Positions 48,430 to 60,852 of a DNA stretch of 64,000 bases are shown here, in pieces. The stretch covers positions 6,687 to 70,686 of the forward strand of contig JTDE01002890.1 in assembly GCA_014338405.1 (NCBI GenBank). The letters are read 5' to 3'. The notes under the pieces were generated by a model. It worked only from the letters and a program-made list of their open reading frames with translations, was not told the DNA's origin and ran no database searches. The stretch's first letter is position 1. Every line of letters starts with the position of its first letter. This DNA is from Paragonimus skrjabini miyazakii. Taxonomy: Eukaryota > Platyhelminthes > Trematoda > Plagiorchiida > Troglotrematidae. A program made the position numbers and the translations under genes.

Positions 48430-49829
48430 AGGGGGCTATGGCCCAATCCTCTTTTTACGTTCATAAACTGAAAAGTAATCAGCCAATCGATATTTTGTTT
48501 CCCAGCACGGAAATAAGTAGCATTTATTGCTTCTGTTTCATACAGACAGAATCGTATTTAAATCCCCTATAATGAGAAAAGTCGGCCGATTAACATGTAA
48601 CTGGGCTACTTGTCTAACTTTTGCTCCCAAACAGGTAGAATTATGCCAATTAAACGACAGTTTTTCCGGCACGATTTTTACCGTGCTAGACTTGAATGCA
48701 CTCTACTGTAAGTTTGTAAACAAAACCGAAATTGTGTGATGTTCCAATGAAACAAATATGGGATGTTTCCCTTTCTGAACTGAAGACAGGTTGATCGAGA
48801 CAGGGTCGATTCAATTTAGCTTGTACTAGGAAATTTTAGCCATTTACCAGTTCACACTTCATCCAGAAAATTCTTGTCTATTTGTGTGTTTAATCTTGGT
48901 TCGCATCCTTCTATTTTCCTTCCGACTTGTATTAAAAACTCGAAATTCTATGCGTTACTGACCAAATGGGAAGTTGACTTCAATTAAATTGTGTGTAAAC
49001 GATCAGCAAGGGAGTGAGTTTGTACTTGTGGAGTATCATCCAAATACCAAATGGTAGGCAATCATCCAGTTGTTTCCCTTTGAATGTAAAGGTTCAGATT
49101 ATGGGCGTAAGTGGTGATTTTTTCTAAATTTAGTAATTTAAATCCACTTTAGATTGTAGTACTTAGCTTGTCGCAAGTGTGTCAGCTTGACTGTTTCTCA
49201 TTTTGATTGGTTGGGCATGACTCGCATCTGGTCTTATCTTTCAAAGCAGACGGCTTAAACTGTCTGACCTATGTGAAACTGTTTGGCTTCCAGCTTTAAT
49301 AAAAGAAGGTCGGTTGAATGTTGGGTTTGCTTTACTGAGGTGCAATGCAGGGTTTACTTGATAAAAGTTTAATTTCATTCACAGTAGATCATAAAAAATT
49401 TTTTTTTAATCACATTGTTCGGAGACTAATTAAAAAAGAACCAATATGCTTTATTTTTGTTTGCTGATTAACGTCTATCAACAATAAAAAGCAGTTTGAT
49501 GAACATTCTTCGATACGTTGTTCACTATCGGATCAACCATATAGTAGTAGTAGTAGTAGTATACATTCTGGTTTGGATCAAAGGTTTAAAATCAGCTGTT
49601 ATGCCTGTATGACAAACCTGTTAACAGCAGTTCATTGTGCTCAAACTATATGTGACAAACTCACATACACCTTATACCTACTACTCTGGATGCTCCGTCC
49701 ACTCAGAATGCGATCCGACCTGTAACCTATGGATAGATTTTCCCGAAAGTTGACGATATCGTTCCAGGAAAATTGCCGTAATAACAAAAAGGTAGTTTAC
49801 TGATGAGTAGTCGGGGATTTGACTTATTT
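48430..49829. other. No supported gene
   Basis: No coding sequence recognised. A TAG trinucleotide run lies at 49542-49561. Confidence 0.5.
49542..49561. repeat. TAG microsatellite
   Basis: About six to seven perfect TAG units in 20 bp. Confidence 0.95.
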
Positions 49830-49909
49830 CAAGTTGAACATCACCCACAATCGGTCGTAGCTTTCGCATTCCCATAGACTTTCCACTCGGGCCCCTTCAA
49901 ACAGCAGAA

Positions 49910-49954
49910 GCACTAGACTCAAGCTTCGCTCTCAGTAGAGCTCGTCAGTAGTGC
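49910..49954 (-). ncRNA. Hammerhead ribozyme in SINE E (best copy)
   Basis: A 45-nt unit on the minus strand. Stem I GCACTA/TAGTGC (6 bp, perfect); core CTGACGA (matches CTGANGA exactly); stem II GCTCT/AGAGC with ACTG loop (5 bp, perfect); GAA followed by G rather than A, which turns the usual A15.1-U16.1 pair into a G-U pair; 2-bp stem III with TTGA loop; cleavage triplet GTC. Cleavage would fall between GTC and TAGTGC. Hammerheads of this short-stem-III type are established in schistosome Sm-alpha SINE transcripts. Activity of this copy is inferred only and may be reduced by the G-U pair. Confidence 0.82.
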
Positions 49955-49972
49955 ATATCCTTACTACGACCG

Positions 49973-50027
49973 GGACTAGAACTCCGACCATGCTTTGATG
50001 AGGCAACCGTGTTGATCACTGCGCCAC
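49973..50027 (-). promoter_or_regulatory. RNA polymerase III internal promoter (A and B boxes) of SINE E
   Basis: A box at 50017-50027 (TGGCGCAGTGA) and B box at 49973-49982 (GTTCTAGTCC). The A box is a good match. The B box has one off-consensus base within GTTCRANTCC. Confidence 0.75.
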
Positions 50028-50174
50028 TGACCTCGAATTGGACTCGACCGAATTATCAGATGTGGACGTTCAACCACTTTCGCTTTTGAGTAATGATCAG
50101 GTTGTCCGATCGTCTCGAATTGGAGACACAGTAACTGTCCTGTTCACTCCAATCGATTACCCCGCGATTAGGAC

Positions 50175-51015
50175 TTCCTAGATAGGTTGAAACCTCCAAT
50201 CTCATTAAACCTGCTAGGCGATATGATAATTCGGTCGTGCCTAATGTGAGGTCAATGAAGCAGTGGTAACCAAGGTTGCCTCAGGACCAGCGTGACAGAA
50301 GTTCAACTTGAAATAAGATAGTGAAGAAAAATCGGATGGAATAGGGTGGGCGACAGATGACCACTTTACATGTCTGAATATGGGGGATCTACCATTGCTT
50401 TGTACGATATTCAGCTGGCTCTTGATGGGTTGACCTGACTGTAACACGTTTAACCATCGTATTAGACTGTAAACTTTTATTTAGCGTTGAGCTTAATTTT
50501 TTTAACCAGCTACCGGCGTTTTATTGAGGCGTGTTCGATGCAAAATATTTTGCATCCTTTGCTGAACCTAGCATAACTTCGCCTTGGAGTAGATCTAGCC
50601 AAGAGTGTCTTGTTTTTCCATTCCTTGCTACATGGTTCCACATCTGAGATGGAAACGTTCATAAAGACAAATCATGCTTTATTCCCCGGTTATAAACATT
50701 TTAAATAGCTTTTTAAGGTTATTTGTTGATTAAGCCAGAAGTGAGAGTGTACACATCCTCTAGTATTATCGGTGACTAACGCTTTTTTTGCTTGGACCAT
50801 GGTGCATTATCGGGCAGGCTTCCTTGCATAATTTAGTCGGACAAACTGATATATGTCGAATAAACTTCAATCTTACGAGGTCTGTTGGTCTTACGCAATT
50901 GTTGTTTAATCGGACCGGACCTATTTCTCTTATAAGCATTCAGTCAGTGTTGGATTAACGCTTGAGTGCTTGTTTGTGTGGTTTATTTTCTTCTGAACAA
51001 TTGTTTTGTATTTAG
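50175..51015. other. No supported gene
   Basis: No recognised features. The polypyrimidine-rich stretch at 50980-51015 could serve the acceptor of the candidate exon that follows. Confidence 0.45.
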
Positions 51016-51199
51016 GGAATCCTCTGGGGATCACATAAATATTTTGTTTGCTCACTTACGGGTAGCGCGCTCCAACGCCCCAATGGGCCGAATAGCGTCG
51101 ACAGTGGGGGAAGAATCGGACAGCAGGTGCGATTTTCTTGTTGAGGTTTTCTTTGATGGTGCGTTGATTCGAGTCACTGTCGCCTACGAGTTGCACTGA
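51016..51199 (+). CDS. Possible terminal exon, unidentified
   Basis: A pyrimidine-rich tract ends in tgtatttag (AG at 51014-51015). The frame then runs 60 codons from GAA (51017) to TGA (51197-51199). It has higher GC than its surroundings and a protein-like sequence (blocks SSGDHINILFAHLRVA and CDFLVEVFFDGALIRVTV, the latter alternating like a beta strand). The phase at the acceptor is one base. No upstream exon or polyadenylation site could be tied to it, and I do not recognise the family. Confidence 0.35.
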
Positions 51200-51204
51200 G
51201 ATTT

Positions 51205-54200
51205 CATCCGTTTAGACACTCATTCGTTCAAGAATTCTGCCACTTTTCTGCTCACACCACAAACACAGATAGATTAATAAGCACCCTTTTGCTCAGCTAT
51301 GCACACACAACGCACAATCACACCAGGAGAGATCAAGCATGCTTGTTTGTTTGTATGTGAGGAAAGATGAATGCACTTGATTGGTTTTCTGGTTGTACCC
51401 GTGCTTTATACGCATACACAGACATAGGCTAGCGGAAGGGCAAGCACACATAGGACACGCGTTGCTTGTCCATCTAACAGTCCAATTTAGTTATCAGTCG
51501 CGGACTTTCGCCTGATAACAATACCATTCGTGTTCTCTGTTGAGCTGCCACCGTTTCAACGATTCTTGAGTTATTGTTTATTCCTGTGCTTGCTTGTATT
51601 ATTCACGTTATGGGTGACAAGGGGGAGCCGAAACTGGAGAAACGGACTTAAAACCATTTACTACATGTCGGCATGTCCCATGTTTGATTACAGTGTGCAT
51701 ACAAAGTTTTGCTGATTTGTAGGTAGCAACTCGGTTTGGAGACGGAACATTCTCTGATTGTAGTCGTGGTTGTTCGAACTAGTAATCTATCCATTTCGTA
51801 TTCACTGATGTAGGTAATCGTAATCTGAGGTTGGCAACGAGAATCCGGACGCGTATTACTTTGAATGTACTATTGGCTTTGTTGTTTGTCTTCAAGCAAC
51901 GGAATGTTTTGACCTTTTACGTTAGGCGTAAAATCCTGACTAATGATAGAACAGTTGTTAGTTTGAACCCTGTCTAGACTACCTATGGCTGGTAAGTGAA
52001 AACGTGGGGGGAGTCTATAGCAGTGGAGTACCGATTTGTAAACGAGCCACATAAAACAATGTTTTCTTTTCCACTTTGAGACCTTATGGACGTTGTCAAT
52101 GAAGGCCAAAAACGACATGTGAACAAGTAACACAACACTGTTTCAGTCAGGCATTCGGATATGCAAATCAAATTGAGTTCAACAAACGATCAGTGAAAAC
52201 GATTGACGCAAGACGAGTTCAGAAAAACAAGCTATTTGTGAAAAACAATAGGAAATCAACCGAAGCCTGTCAACCATTTCGGATTCATCGCTTTGATGGT
52301 TACAGTTGATACGTTCAAATGTTTTGTCGATGTCGCAACATCGTTACTAGTGTGACTGAACTGCCATTGTGATTCACAAAACTATTCATGGTTTTGATGG
52401 TGAACTGTGGAAAATCGGATTAGAATACATGTGACTAAATGATGAACTGATGTGGTCTTTGTCGAACTAACCATCATACAAATAGGTTTAATCTACATTA
52501 CAAACAAAAGTTCGAGTGGCATTTGTCTAATAATAATCTTCGTGACAAACAAGAAATTCGATTGTGTATAAATGGTTACAGTCACCTAACACGAAATGAA
52601 CTAAGTCTAAGCTCAAACAGAGCATCTCAACCGTTCTTGTGTCTGAAATGTTTTTAGTTTGTTTCTAATTAGAAACTAAATCACAATACTCAGAGTTGGT
52701 TGGATGAAACCGTGCACATCTGTTGACACGATAGCTCTTTATGTAGTCAACGACGAAAAACCAAGTCGGCGAGGCACATAAGTAAAAGAATCGGTTGTTT
52801 ATAACCCCATGTAGTCTTCAAATGAACCCCGATTTTATCAGCTAATCACTACCCGTTTGGAATCACTGAGACTAAGAGTAAGACGTGTCTGGACAGGAAG
52901 AAAAGAAGACACAACCAAATTGTTTTTCTGTGCACTTACGTTGGAGTGAATGGCGGAGGCAACCAAAGGAGACCTTATTTTAGATGCCAAGCATTTGCAT
53001 ATGTGATTCAAAGCAGCTATTATGAACTACAGATGGAAACATAAGTCGAAGTGATTATATACTTAGAAAAAAACCGTACACACGTGTTGATTAGTACATT
53101 GAAGAACAGTATAAACAATAGATTTCATAAATATAATGTAAGTTTAAGAGACTTGAGTTATATGAAGACCAACATGGTGGAAAGTAAAACATGATTAGTG
53201 AGGGGGAAAGTGAATGGATCTATGCTCACATTTTCTACAAGCTACAAGCAATCTGTTATATCTGTAAGCAGACAGAGATTATTGAACGGCTTGTTGACAT
53301 CTTTGGACCACCTGCCACCTGTGTTCATTTACAATAATAATCCTCTGGAATTCACGTGATCTGTCCTACAACTGGTAGTAGGTGAATATTGAAGTTAGTT
53401 GCTTAGTTGATCATTGGTGCGAGCGATTTTTGTGTTCCACTTGCTAAATTATGCTGTTTAAATAAAGTCAAACAAGTTTGCCGATATTGCTGTTGCTTGA
53501 CCAAATGCATTTTTCGAATGTGGGCCAGACAAGTATACATTTTTTATCCGTCCATATAGTACCTACAGTGACTAATAATCTTTTGTATTCCGAACAAAAA
53601 GGTGTATTAGTTGAAAGACTTGTTAAAACTGACGAATTAAACAATACCCTTCTTTCCGATATTAGCATAAAAGGCACTGTGGTCTAAATTTTATCAGTAG
53701 AAGTACAGAAGACGTTGATTTTGACAGACATTAGAGGTGCGCATGGATATGGTGGTTAATTCGGCCAAGTGAAATGCGCCATTCAAAGCGGAAGAGAAGT
53801 TAATGCAATCTGAAGGCTTGATATACTTATGTTTCTTTGGTAAGCCTGCCCGCACTACAGTTTGAATACGTCACTACGATGGGTTTTCCACAGTGTGTAA
53901 TCGCTCCTGACACTAACTGTACCCATGAGTGCGTCAGTTTGGTGTAACCAGTTCAGTAAAAGGGCATTGTTACTTCAGAAATGTGTGGATAATAACTCGT
54001 CATGTAATGCAAATCCAAAGATAGGTTGTTCAAACAAGCATACGCCTCACAGGTATGGTAACTCGCGTATGCCAACTAAGACAATAATAGAACTGATTGA
54101 TCTTTGTGATGGATACTTGATAAACAGTAACGGAGAATGACAGGTTGACTTTAGGGCACATCAGGGCGAACAACATGCTTGATTGACGGACACAAAACAG

Positions 54201-54985
54201 AATACACATGATAAACGAGCTGCCTACTTCACATGAAATATGTGACACACTGAGTCCGTTCATCGACTATAATGAAAAACCACTTTCGGGATAACTGCTA
54301 ATGACAAACCCACTAATCAAGGCCTTGAATCAATGTTGCCGGCCCCTATCGATCGACTACGTTGATAAGGAGTATTGCCGATTTGCGCGCGTTGACGCAA
54401 CGAGAGCATAGTGCCATATACATAACCCTCTAGCCGACAATTTCACCTTCTTTTCTGTAAAGTGGACGAAGATAGCATATATTGATAGTTTAGACAACGG
54501 GCATACACAATAATAATATCTGCTATTGGGTCACTGGTATCACATGCTTAGAAAGGTGCTGTTTGAATTTTCTAAACTTATGAAGTGACTGACGTCGGCA
54601 GACAATCTCAGTTAGAGCCATCATGGTCTAAGCAAATTGTAACAGTGTCTCCTGTAACGTTCATTCCGGCCCCATTGAGTACGATTCACACAATAGTTTG
54701 GTCATATCTGAAGTGTGGTTCAGGCCGGATGCAACTACTCTCTGGAACAATGAACTTAATTACATTGATGTTCAGTTCAAGAGCATAGCTCAGAGTTTAC
54801 TTCCTCCCGATCACTTGAAAACCACTACTTGAAGTTTGATGCAAACCACTACATGGTTTTTAAAACTGTTCGATCTAACCAATTCACTTGAACCTAAGTG
54901 GACAAACTATGGTTTCAATCTGTTAAATTATTTAAGTGTTTTTGCTGCTTATTACATGGAATTAGAATGTAGGCTAATATAAACG
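51205..54985. other. No supported gene
   Basis: Short frames only. A 16-bp palindrome lies at 52661-52676. Confidence 0.5.
52661..52676. repeat. 16-bp perfect palindrome
   Basis: gtttctaattagaaac equals its own reverse complement. It has a TAAT/ATTA core of the kind bound by homeodomains, but no other context supports a regulatory site. Confidence 0.85.
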
Positions 54986-54989
54986 TTTT

Positions 54990-55145
54990 AGAAGGGATCC
55001 AATCACGAAAGGTCAAGGCTTCGGCTGGACTGGAACCAAAGACAGAAACGGTTCGCCCAAACGCGGCGAACTCCCTACCAGCCGACATACAGACCCACGC
55101 CGGGCGCTCGGAAATTTGGACTCTATTTTTCAGTCGTTCCACTGT
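54990..55145 (-). repeat. GC-rich structured element, possible second tRNA-derived SINE relic
   Basis: Two nested perfect 7-bp stems: outer 55022-55028 with 55078-55084 (cggctgg/ccagccg), inner 55051-55057 with 55065-55071 (gttcgcc/ggcgaac) closing a 7-nt loop, like an anticodon arm. On the minus strand a B-box-like GGTTCCAGTCC and an A-box-like TAGGGAGTTCG occur in the right order. It does not fold as a canonical tRNA. It may be an old tRNA-derived element unrelated to copies A-F. Confidence 0.4.
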
Positions 55146-55484
55146 GTTATATGGAATCCACCAAATGATCCTCCGAAAGATTTAATGTGAATGTGTTTGG
55201 TTGGTCAATCACAAGCCAGCATTTCGTGTAGTGTGCAAATTGATCAGGTCGACTGATCGTGTCACTGATGGCGTGTTACCAAGTCGCACTTATGGTATTC
55301 ATTCACATATTTATCCTAGGGTTGACATTGAGCTTAAGTTGTCTTTCAACCGGTTTGGCCGAATTCTCAAGCGGATCTTAATTACGTCAATAAATTACTT
55401 TTTACAATTGTCTTGAAAATCTGAGAACGTAAATTGTACATCATTCATATTTGTGGCTGGTTTACCACTCAGAATGAATTTTAT

Positions 55485-55745
55485 AGACGTTTGATTTTGA
55501 AAGTAGATATTAGACTTGAGCTTCACCATCGCTGGTGTTCAGTGGTAATGCATAACCTGAATCTGAACTCCGGCAGCGCCTTTGTTAGACGACCATATTG
55601 ATCACTACGCCATTGACCTTATATATGGCATTACATAATTCTCATATGCGAACGCTCAGCCACGTTCGTTTGTAAGTAATGCTCGATGGGAGTCATTACA
55701 AGGAGAGACACATTAACTGTCCCGTTAACTCTCGTCAATAACTAC
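55485..55745 (-). mobile_element. SINE copy F, Sm-alpha-like
   Basis: It shares with copy E the 5' leader (acattaactgtcccgttaac on plus, near 55710-55730), the A-box region (gatcactacgccattgacc), the B-box region (GTTCAGATTC, complement near 55565) and the ribozyme region. The 3' tail is diverged or truncated. Confidence 0.75.
55507..55551 (-). ncRNA. Hammerhead ribozyme relic in SINE F, altered stem II
   Basis: Same 45-nt spacing as copy E. The fourth stem I pair is changed on both sides: 5' arm GCATTA and 3' arm TAAT, so that pair is T-A instead of C-G. The region between holds a perfect CACCA-GCGA-TGGTG hairpin with a GNRA loop, shifted one base from the usual stem II, so CTGANGA is lost. 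GAAG and GTC remain. Predicted inactive as a hammerhead. Confidence 0.45.
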
Positions 55746-55749
55746 AAGA

Positions 55750-58700
55750 TGAAGGGTTTTCATCAACCTGTGTTCAAACGTTAGTGGTATTGAAGTTACT
55801 AGAACCAATTTCCCTACTAACTATCTCTACTAAGAAGCTACCCAAGGCTACCTCATCCTTGCGTTATATATTTATCATGACAGTATGTTCTGAGTTGCTT
55901 GGCTTGCGTTTGCTCTTGCTTGTTCGTGTAGGAATCTGCGACCTAAAGCAGTCATGTGTTGTTTACCAAAATGACACATTTAGCTACTTTCAGAAGCTAG
56001 TACATCAGTAAAAGGCGTTAGCCCTGTAACCAATCTAACCCTTGGACAGTTAAAGTATTATCTTAACTAACACAGACAACAAACTGCGTTATTTTGATTA
56101 TTTGACCGCAGTAAACCTGAAAAGCATATCTGACAACCTGATCATTATTTGCTGCTATCATTTCGTTGAATGCAATGCATGACGCAACGTGCCCATCAAT
56201 GTAACTCTAGCGTGTTCGCTTGTCATGTTCACGAAAACTCAACAGGGGGTCACGATTTGTAAGTTTATTGTATTTCACTGGACACACACACACCGACAGC
56301 TAAACGGATATTGTACACACAAGCTTGGTCTGTGTTCGCCCGTGGCGAACGCATACTCTTTATAGATTTAACCATTTCAACCTTCATCTGTCGATCAAAA
56401 TTTGTCAGACCTGAACTGTTTATGCATCGGACAGTTTGCTAGAGATAATTGAAAGATCAGCGATGGCCAACTGCGTTTTCCACGTTTAGAAGTGTTGTTG
56501 AGGTGACTGAAACGTGCAATATTACAACTTGCTAATAACGTTGTGTTATTCTCAGTCCACTTATTCATATTCAGTAGCTTCATTGTCGAGACGGACCATA
56601 TGTGTGTAAACCACGCCAATCCACTCACATTCTCCTCTTTCACAATAGGTTGGACAAATTCATTCAATTTTGAATTGTTGTGATAGACAGCCGGAGCGTA
56701 CAATCAACAGCTCTTTATCCTTTTTCGATTTTTAAACCGTTTTGGCATGCGCTTTCGTATCTCCCCATAGTTTGGCCAATCACCTTATAAGGTTTACAAA
56801 ATCCTATATGTTATCGGTGTCCGAAACAACCTTGCAACTAGCTTTCTACTACTCGAACTATAATTGAGGCTGGATGGTTTAAAAAAGCGAAAAATGCGCA
56901 TCCATCTCAGTTTGTTTTATCTCACTTTATGTCTATCATCGGGTAGGCACAGATCGGGAAAAAAACAAAGTGAGTAATACTTTTGTAGCAAAAATAATAA
57001 ACATACTGCCGGTATCTAAGCGGCTGCCATAGTCGTACCAGTCATGTCTTCCGTTTGTTAGTCCTAATCAAAAACGTTAAAAAGAACATTCTTAATATGC
57101 TAACAATCGTTCGATTTCAGTGATACGTACGGTACGCCAGTACGGAATTCAATTCCCGGTCTGGATAAGAATATAAACCATGTGTAAGCATTTTGCACTA
57201 ACATAAACTGTCATCCATTTTGCTACTTTTAGAAAATCTCTGATTACAAAAGTTTCCAACAAATATGAATAAAATTAAATTTGTAACAGTACAACTGGTA
57301 ATCATTAACCGTAATAATACCAAGCAAATTTTGATGGTGCAATAATTTGAGTCCACTTCATTGACTTTACTTCGAAGTGATTTATTTTCTAGTACATCTC
57401 AAATACCAACATTTATTCTATGCACTTTCCTTCCGTCATCATTGCTTTCTTTTTGCTTTGACTATCATACAGTACCTACTTCGACGATCTTTCGTTAACC
57501 ATTTCATTTAGTTCTTTCTTCGTCTCCCCGCAATCTCCTTCTGCGTTTGAATTGCGAAATGAGATGATCGACATCCGGTATGTAAAGCCTGTCATTTCCG
57601 GTGTGAATTAGTAATTGCCTTTCGAAATTTCCTGCTTTTCTATGTTTGTGTTGGTGGTGGTGGTTATGGTAAGACCAGGGTGTGTATATGTGAGAGAGTG
57701 AAGGAGAGATAAGCTTAATCCTACAAAGTATGAGGGAGAATAAAAGGCAATATTCCAGTTATCAGCTACTGTGGAATGGACCTTAGCTGATATGTTTCGG
57801 TACCAAGTTTACCATAATTTCCCCGGATGAAGTGTGAACTGACTGATTGACAGACTGTTGTAGTTTGATTGCATATTGATGTGAAGACGTTGACTTAACT
57901 GTATAATTGAAAAAGATTAAGCGCATATATTTATCACTGGTGTTTAGAAATGAACTATTTCATGTTCTGTTTACTGTCGTAAAATTTGAAAATCAACTTG
58001 TTGTCCAGAGTTATTTGGTTTTATAATATGAAATGACCAAATATACAACATATGAGTTTTCATAAGATCATCTGAAAAGGTTATTCGACAAGATTTATCG
58101 TCTTACGAGTTTCGTTGTATATGTTTGAAAGCACAACATTCTGTTCGTCTCAAATTTGTCTCAAAGTAATCGTATATTGTACGGCAAATCCGAATCCGAA
58201 TTATGTAGAGTTGATACCAGCTGGACTCATACCGGTGGCGAGGAAAGCATTCTCCCCACTCGACAGATTTTTTGTCAACTGAACTAGCATATCAATGTGT
58301 GAAATCATTTTGTTATAATGAACAGCATATGAGTTTGACAAATGTCTAACTTATGTCACGCTTTTATCATAGGTTGAAGCATTGATCTGAAATACATACT
58401 GTTATCTTTTTTCGGCTGGTTCAACACAGATTACGTAGGAAGTGCTTTTTATCATGAGACCATGTGCATTGGCTACACGTTCGAATATATGTGAGAAAAA
58501 TTTCGGTAGTTGTTCTTACTTGATAGGTTTCGTATCGATTTGTCAAAAGTTTATAGAAGGGAAGATACCACATACTAAATGGAAATGTGTAATGCCATCC
58601 ATCCTGTACTCATTGGTAGCTATAACTGTAGTAAACTGGCTCAGTAAAATCGATCGTACATAAGTACATTGGTAGGTACTGTTGTTGGACTATCAAACAC

Positions 58701-60684
58701 TTCACGAACAATTAAACGCATGGTAAAAGCAGCCCTTTCTCAACGGTCTTTTATACTTCTCGGAGTGTTATCAAATCCTTATTTGTATCATTATTATAAA
58801 ACTATTCACTTTACTGAAGAGCAATTTTCTTCAGGTGATTACTTTGAATCGTTATTCATTCGGCAGTCAATACAAATTTGATCAGGCTTTCTGTAGCTGT
58901 TTGTGAACACTGCATATTTTTAATCAGTCATTCCAAACCTAATAGAACGAAGAGACAGTGTGTTCATATGTGCCCGGTGTAGCGGATTCTCAAATTTCGC
59001 TTGTGCTTTTTTTGTGATGATTGTAGTAACGTGACCTACTTTGTACAAACACACTTAATCATTGAACAGTTCACAAAATGAACTCAACTCAACCTGTTCA
59101 GTAGGGCACATAGTTGTAACTTTGGGTCATGTACATCTACCGGGACGCATGTTTGTTGATCGGTCGAGCTGGGTTAGATAGTGGTGTGCTTTGTTATGGA
59201 AAACGCAAATATGTACACAGATGGTTAACTTGTACCTTATAATGTTGTTTGTTGTAATAAACACAATGAACTACGGTGTACTGACGAGATAATTAAGGAC
59301 CAGATGCTTTCTTCATCAATTTCTATATAACTGTCTTCATACTCACATAAATAAACGAACAAATGACATAATTTACTCAAAACCTAAAAATACAGGTGAG
59401 CTGTTTGTTTCTTCATGGAATCTGCTTTAAGTGATGAAAAATATAATACCCTTTGTGTGAACGGTGTGAAGAATAAAATAAAAGTGACTGTATTTTGTGA
59501 ATGAATTTATTTAATATTGAGACTGTGATTAGCGATATATGTATGTGTCATTTTCTTCAACGAAATCAGTATGTAATGGCTGAACTTTTATTGGATATAT
59601 TATCGTCAACCATTGGCGCGTAGTGCAAGTTCCATGAAAGAACAAAGCTGCTTTGAATGAGCCATCCGGAACAATTCAGTTGACTACTTTATTCTAACCG
59701 CCTGTTTTTGAAAGATATAACGGTCTTGATATCTATTTTACAGATTTCAGAGTATTCAGCTATTATTTATATCATTTATATTACAAGTGGGCTACGTTTT
59801 TGTTCAAGACAGCCTTACGAGCTGTTATTGCATCCACAATTCGCGTTTCGTCTACATTACCCCCAAGAATCCAGCTTAGTGTTTGTGCTTCAGATGCTTG
59901 CGTAGCTCTCACGTGTTAAGCATTGACATACTTTCATGAGTCTCCTTGTTTGTTTACTTTAAGGTCTAACTGGCTCAGGTGTCATTTTCATTTTCGTACC
60001 AACAAGTACTTACAGTTCCCTGGGGGCTTCTTATTGAAAGACTTAGTATCTTTATCATTTCCGAAGAGGGAATTAAAAGTGTATATACCATAACAAGATC
60101 ATGCGGGCGTTTGATCCATCAGTAATTTTTCAAACTATCAGCGCGAAAGCGCTCATTTCTGTTCACAAAAGATTAAATCTCATTAGAAGGCGGTTAGTCG
60201 TCCTTATGAAAAAAAGAAGTAAACAAGAAATGAAGGAGCGAAATTATGCTGTGTGACATCTTTTACTGTTTTGCTTTAGCACCTCGTCATTTCGACTTGG
60301 TACGTTTCTGACAATAAACTGCATTACATTGGAACTCAAACTCACCTGTTCTTATATTAAGGTATCTTGTAATTCGGCTGTCATGCTGTGAAATCTGACA
60401 TACTTATATACAGTACAAATAACTAATCTCCGTGGATTTTCCTTGAGGTTGACGGAAGGCTGCTGGCCGGTCAGTTTAAGACTACGTCTTGGAAAAAAGA
60501 CCAAGTCTTCGTGTTATGCTTCAACGTACCGAGATCGCTGTTTGTTTGAAGGTTACAGTCACTTGTCACGAGATAACAGATAACACAAGGTTTTCTAGCT
60601 TCCTTCCGAACCTAAGAGTCGGCGTCCTACTGATACTTTTTATGGCTAATGTACTCACTAAAAGACTGGCAATGTTCTCATTAG
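55750..60684. other. No supported gene
   Basis: AT-rich sequence. Frames at 56395-56703 (minus, 102 codons) and 58442-58881 (plus, two different frames) match nothing known. A short GGT run lies near 57652-57663. Confidence 0.5.
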
Positions 60685-60764
60685 ATAAGTGGACTTCCAG
60701 GGCTAATGTTTCTTCTGAAGCTTACTCCTTCTTCCATCATGTCCGTTGTATCTGCACTCATCAG

Positions 60765-60849
60765 ACCCAATTGGGGTATTTTTTCTCACTATGGCAACGA
60801 AGGCTACTTCATTGATGAGTACGACAAAAATGCTTCAGATGAACGTTTC
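60765..60849 (+). CDS. Possible exon resembling the polycystin domain
   Basis: The plus-strand frame 60685-60849 includes PNWGIFSHYGNEGYFIDEYD. It resembles the WGxxxxYxxxGYxxDL segment of the extracellular TOP/polycystin domain in PKD2-type channels. An acceptor-like ctgcactcatcag ends at 60764. The downstream donor is poor (gtttct) and a stop follows at 60850, so only about 28 codons would be exonic. The overlapping 108-codon frame at 60489-60815 is probably incidental. This is a weak, pattern-based suggestion. Confidence 0.25.
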
Positions 60850-60852
60850 TAA

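Larger units (their letters stand above)
49830..50170 (-). mobile_element. SINE copy E, near full-length, Sm-alpha-like
   Basis: About 340 bp on the minus strand, from a leader shared with copy F (block around acagttactgtgtctcc, near 50125-50150), through A box TGGCGCAGTGA (complement of 50017-50027) and B box GTTCTAGTCC (complement of 49973-49982), to the hammerhead (49910-49954) and the tail ending near 49834. It is the most complete copy in the window and serves as reference for the others. The length agrees with the schistosome Sm-alpha class. Confidence 0.85.
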
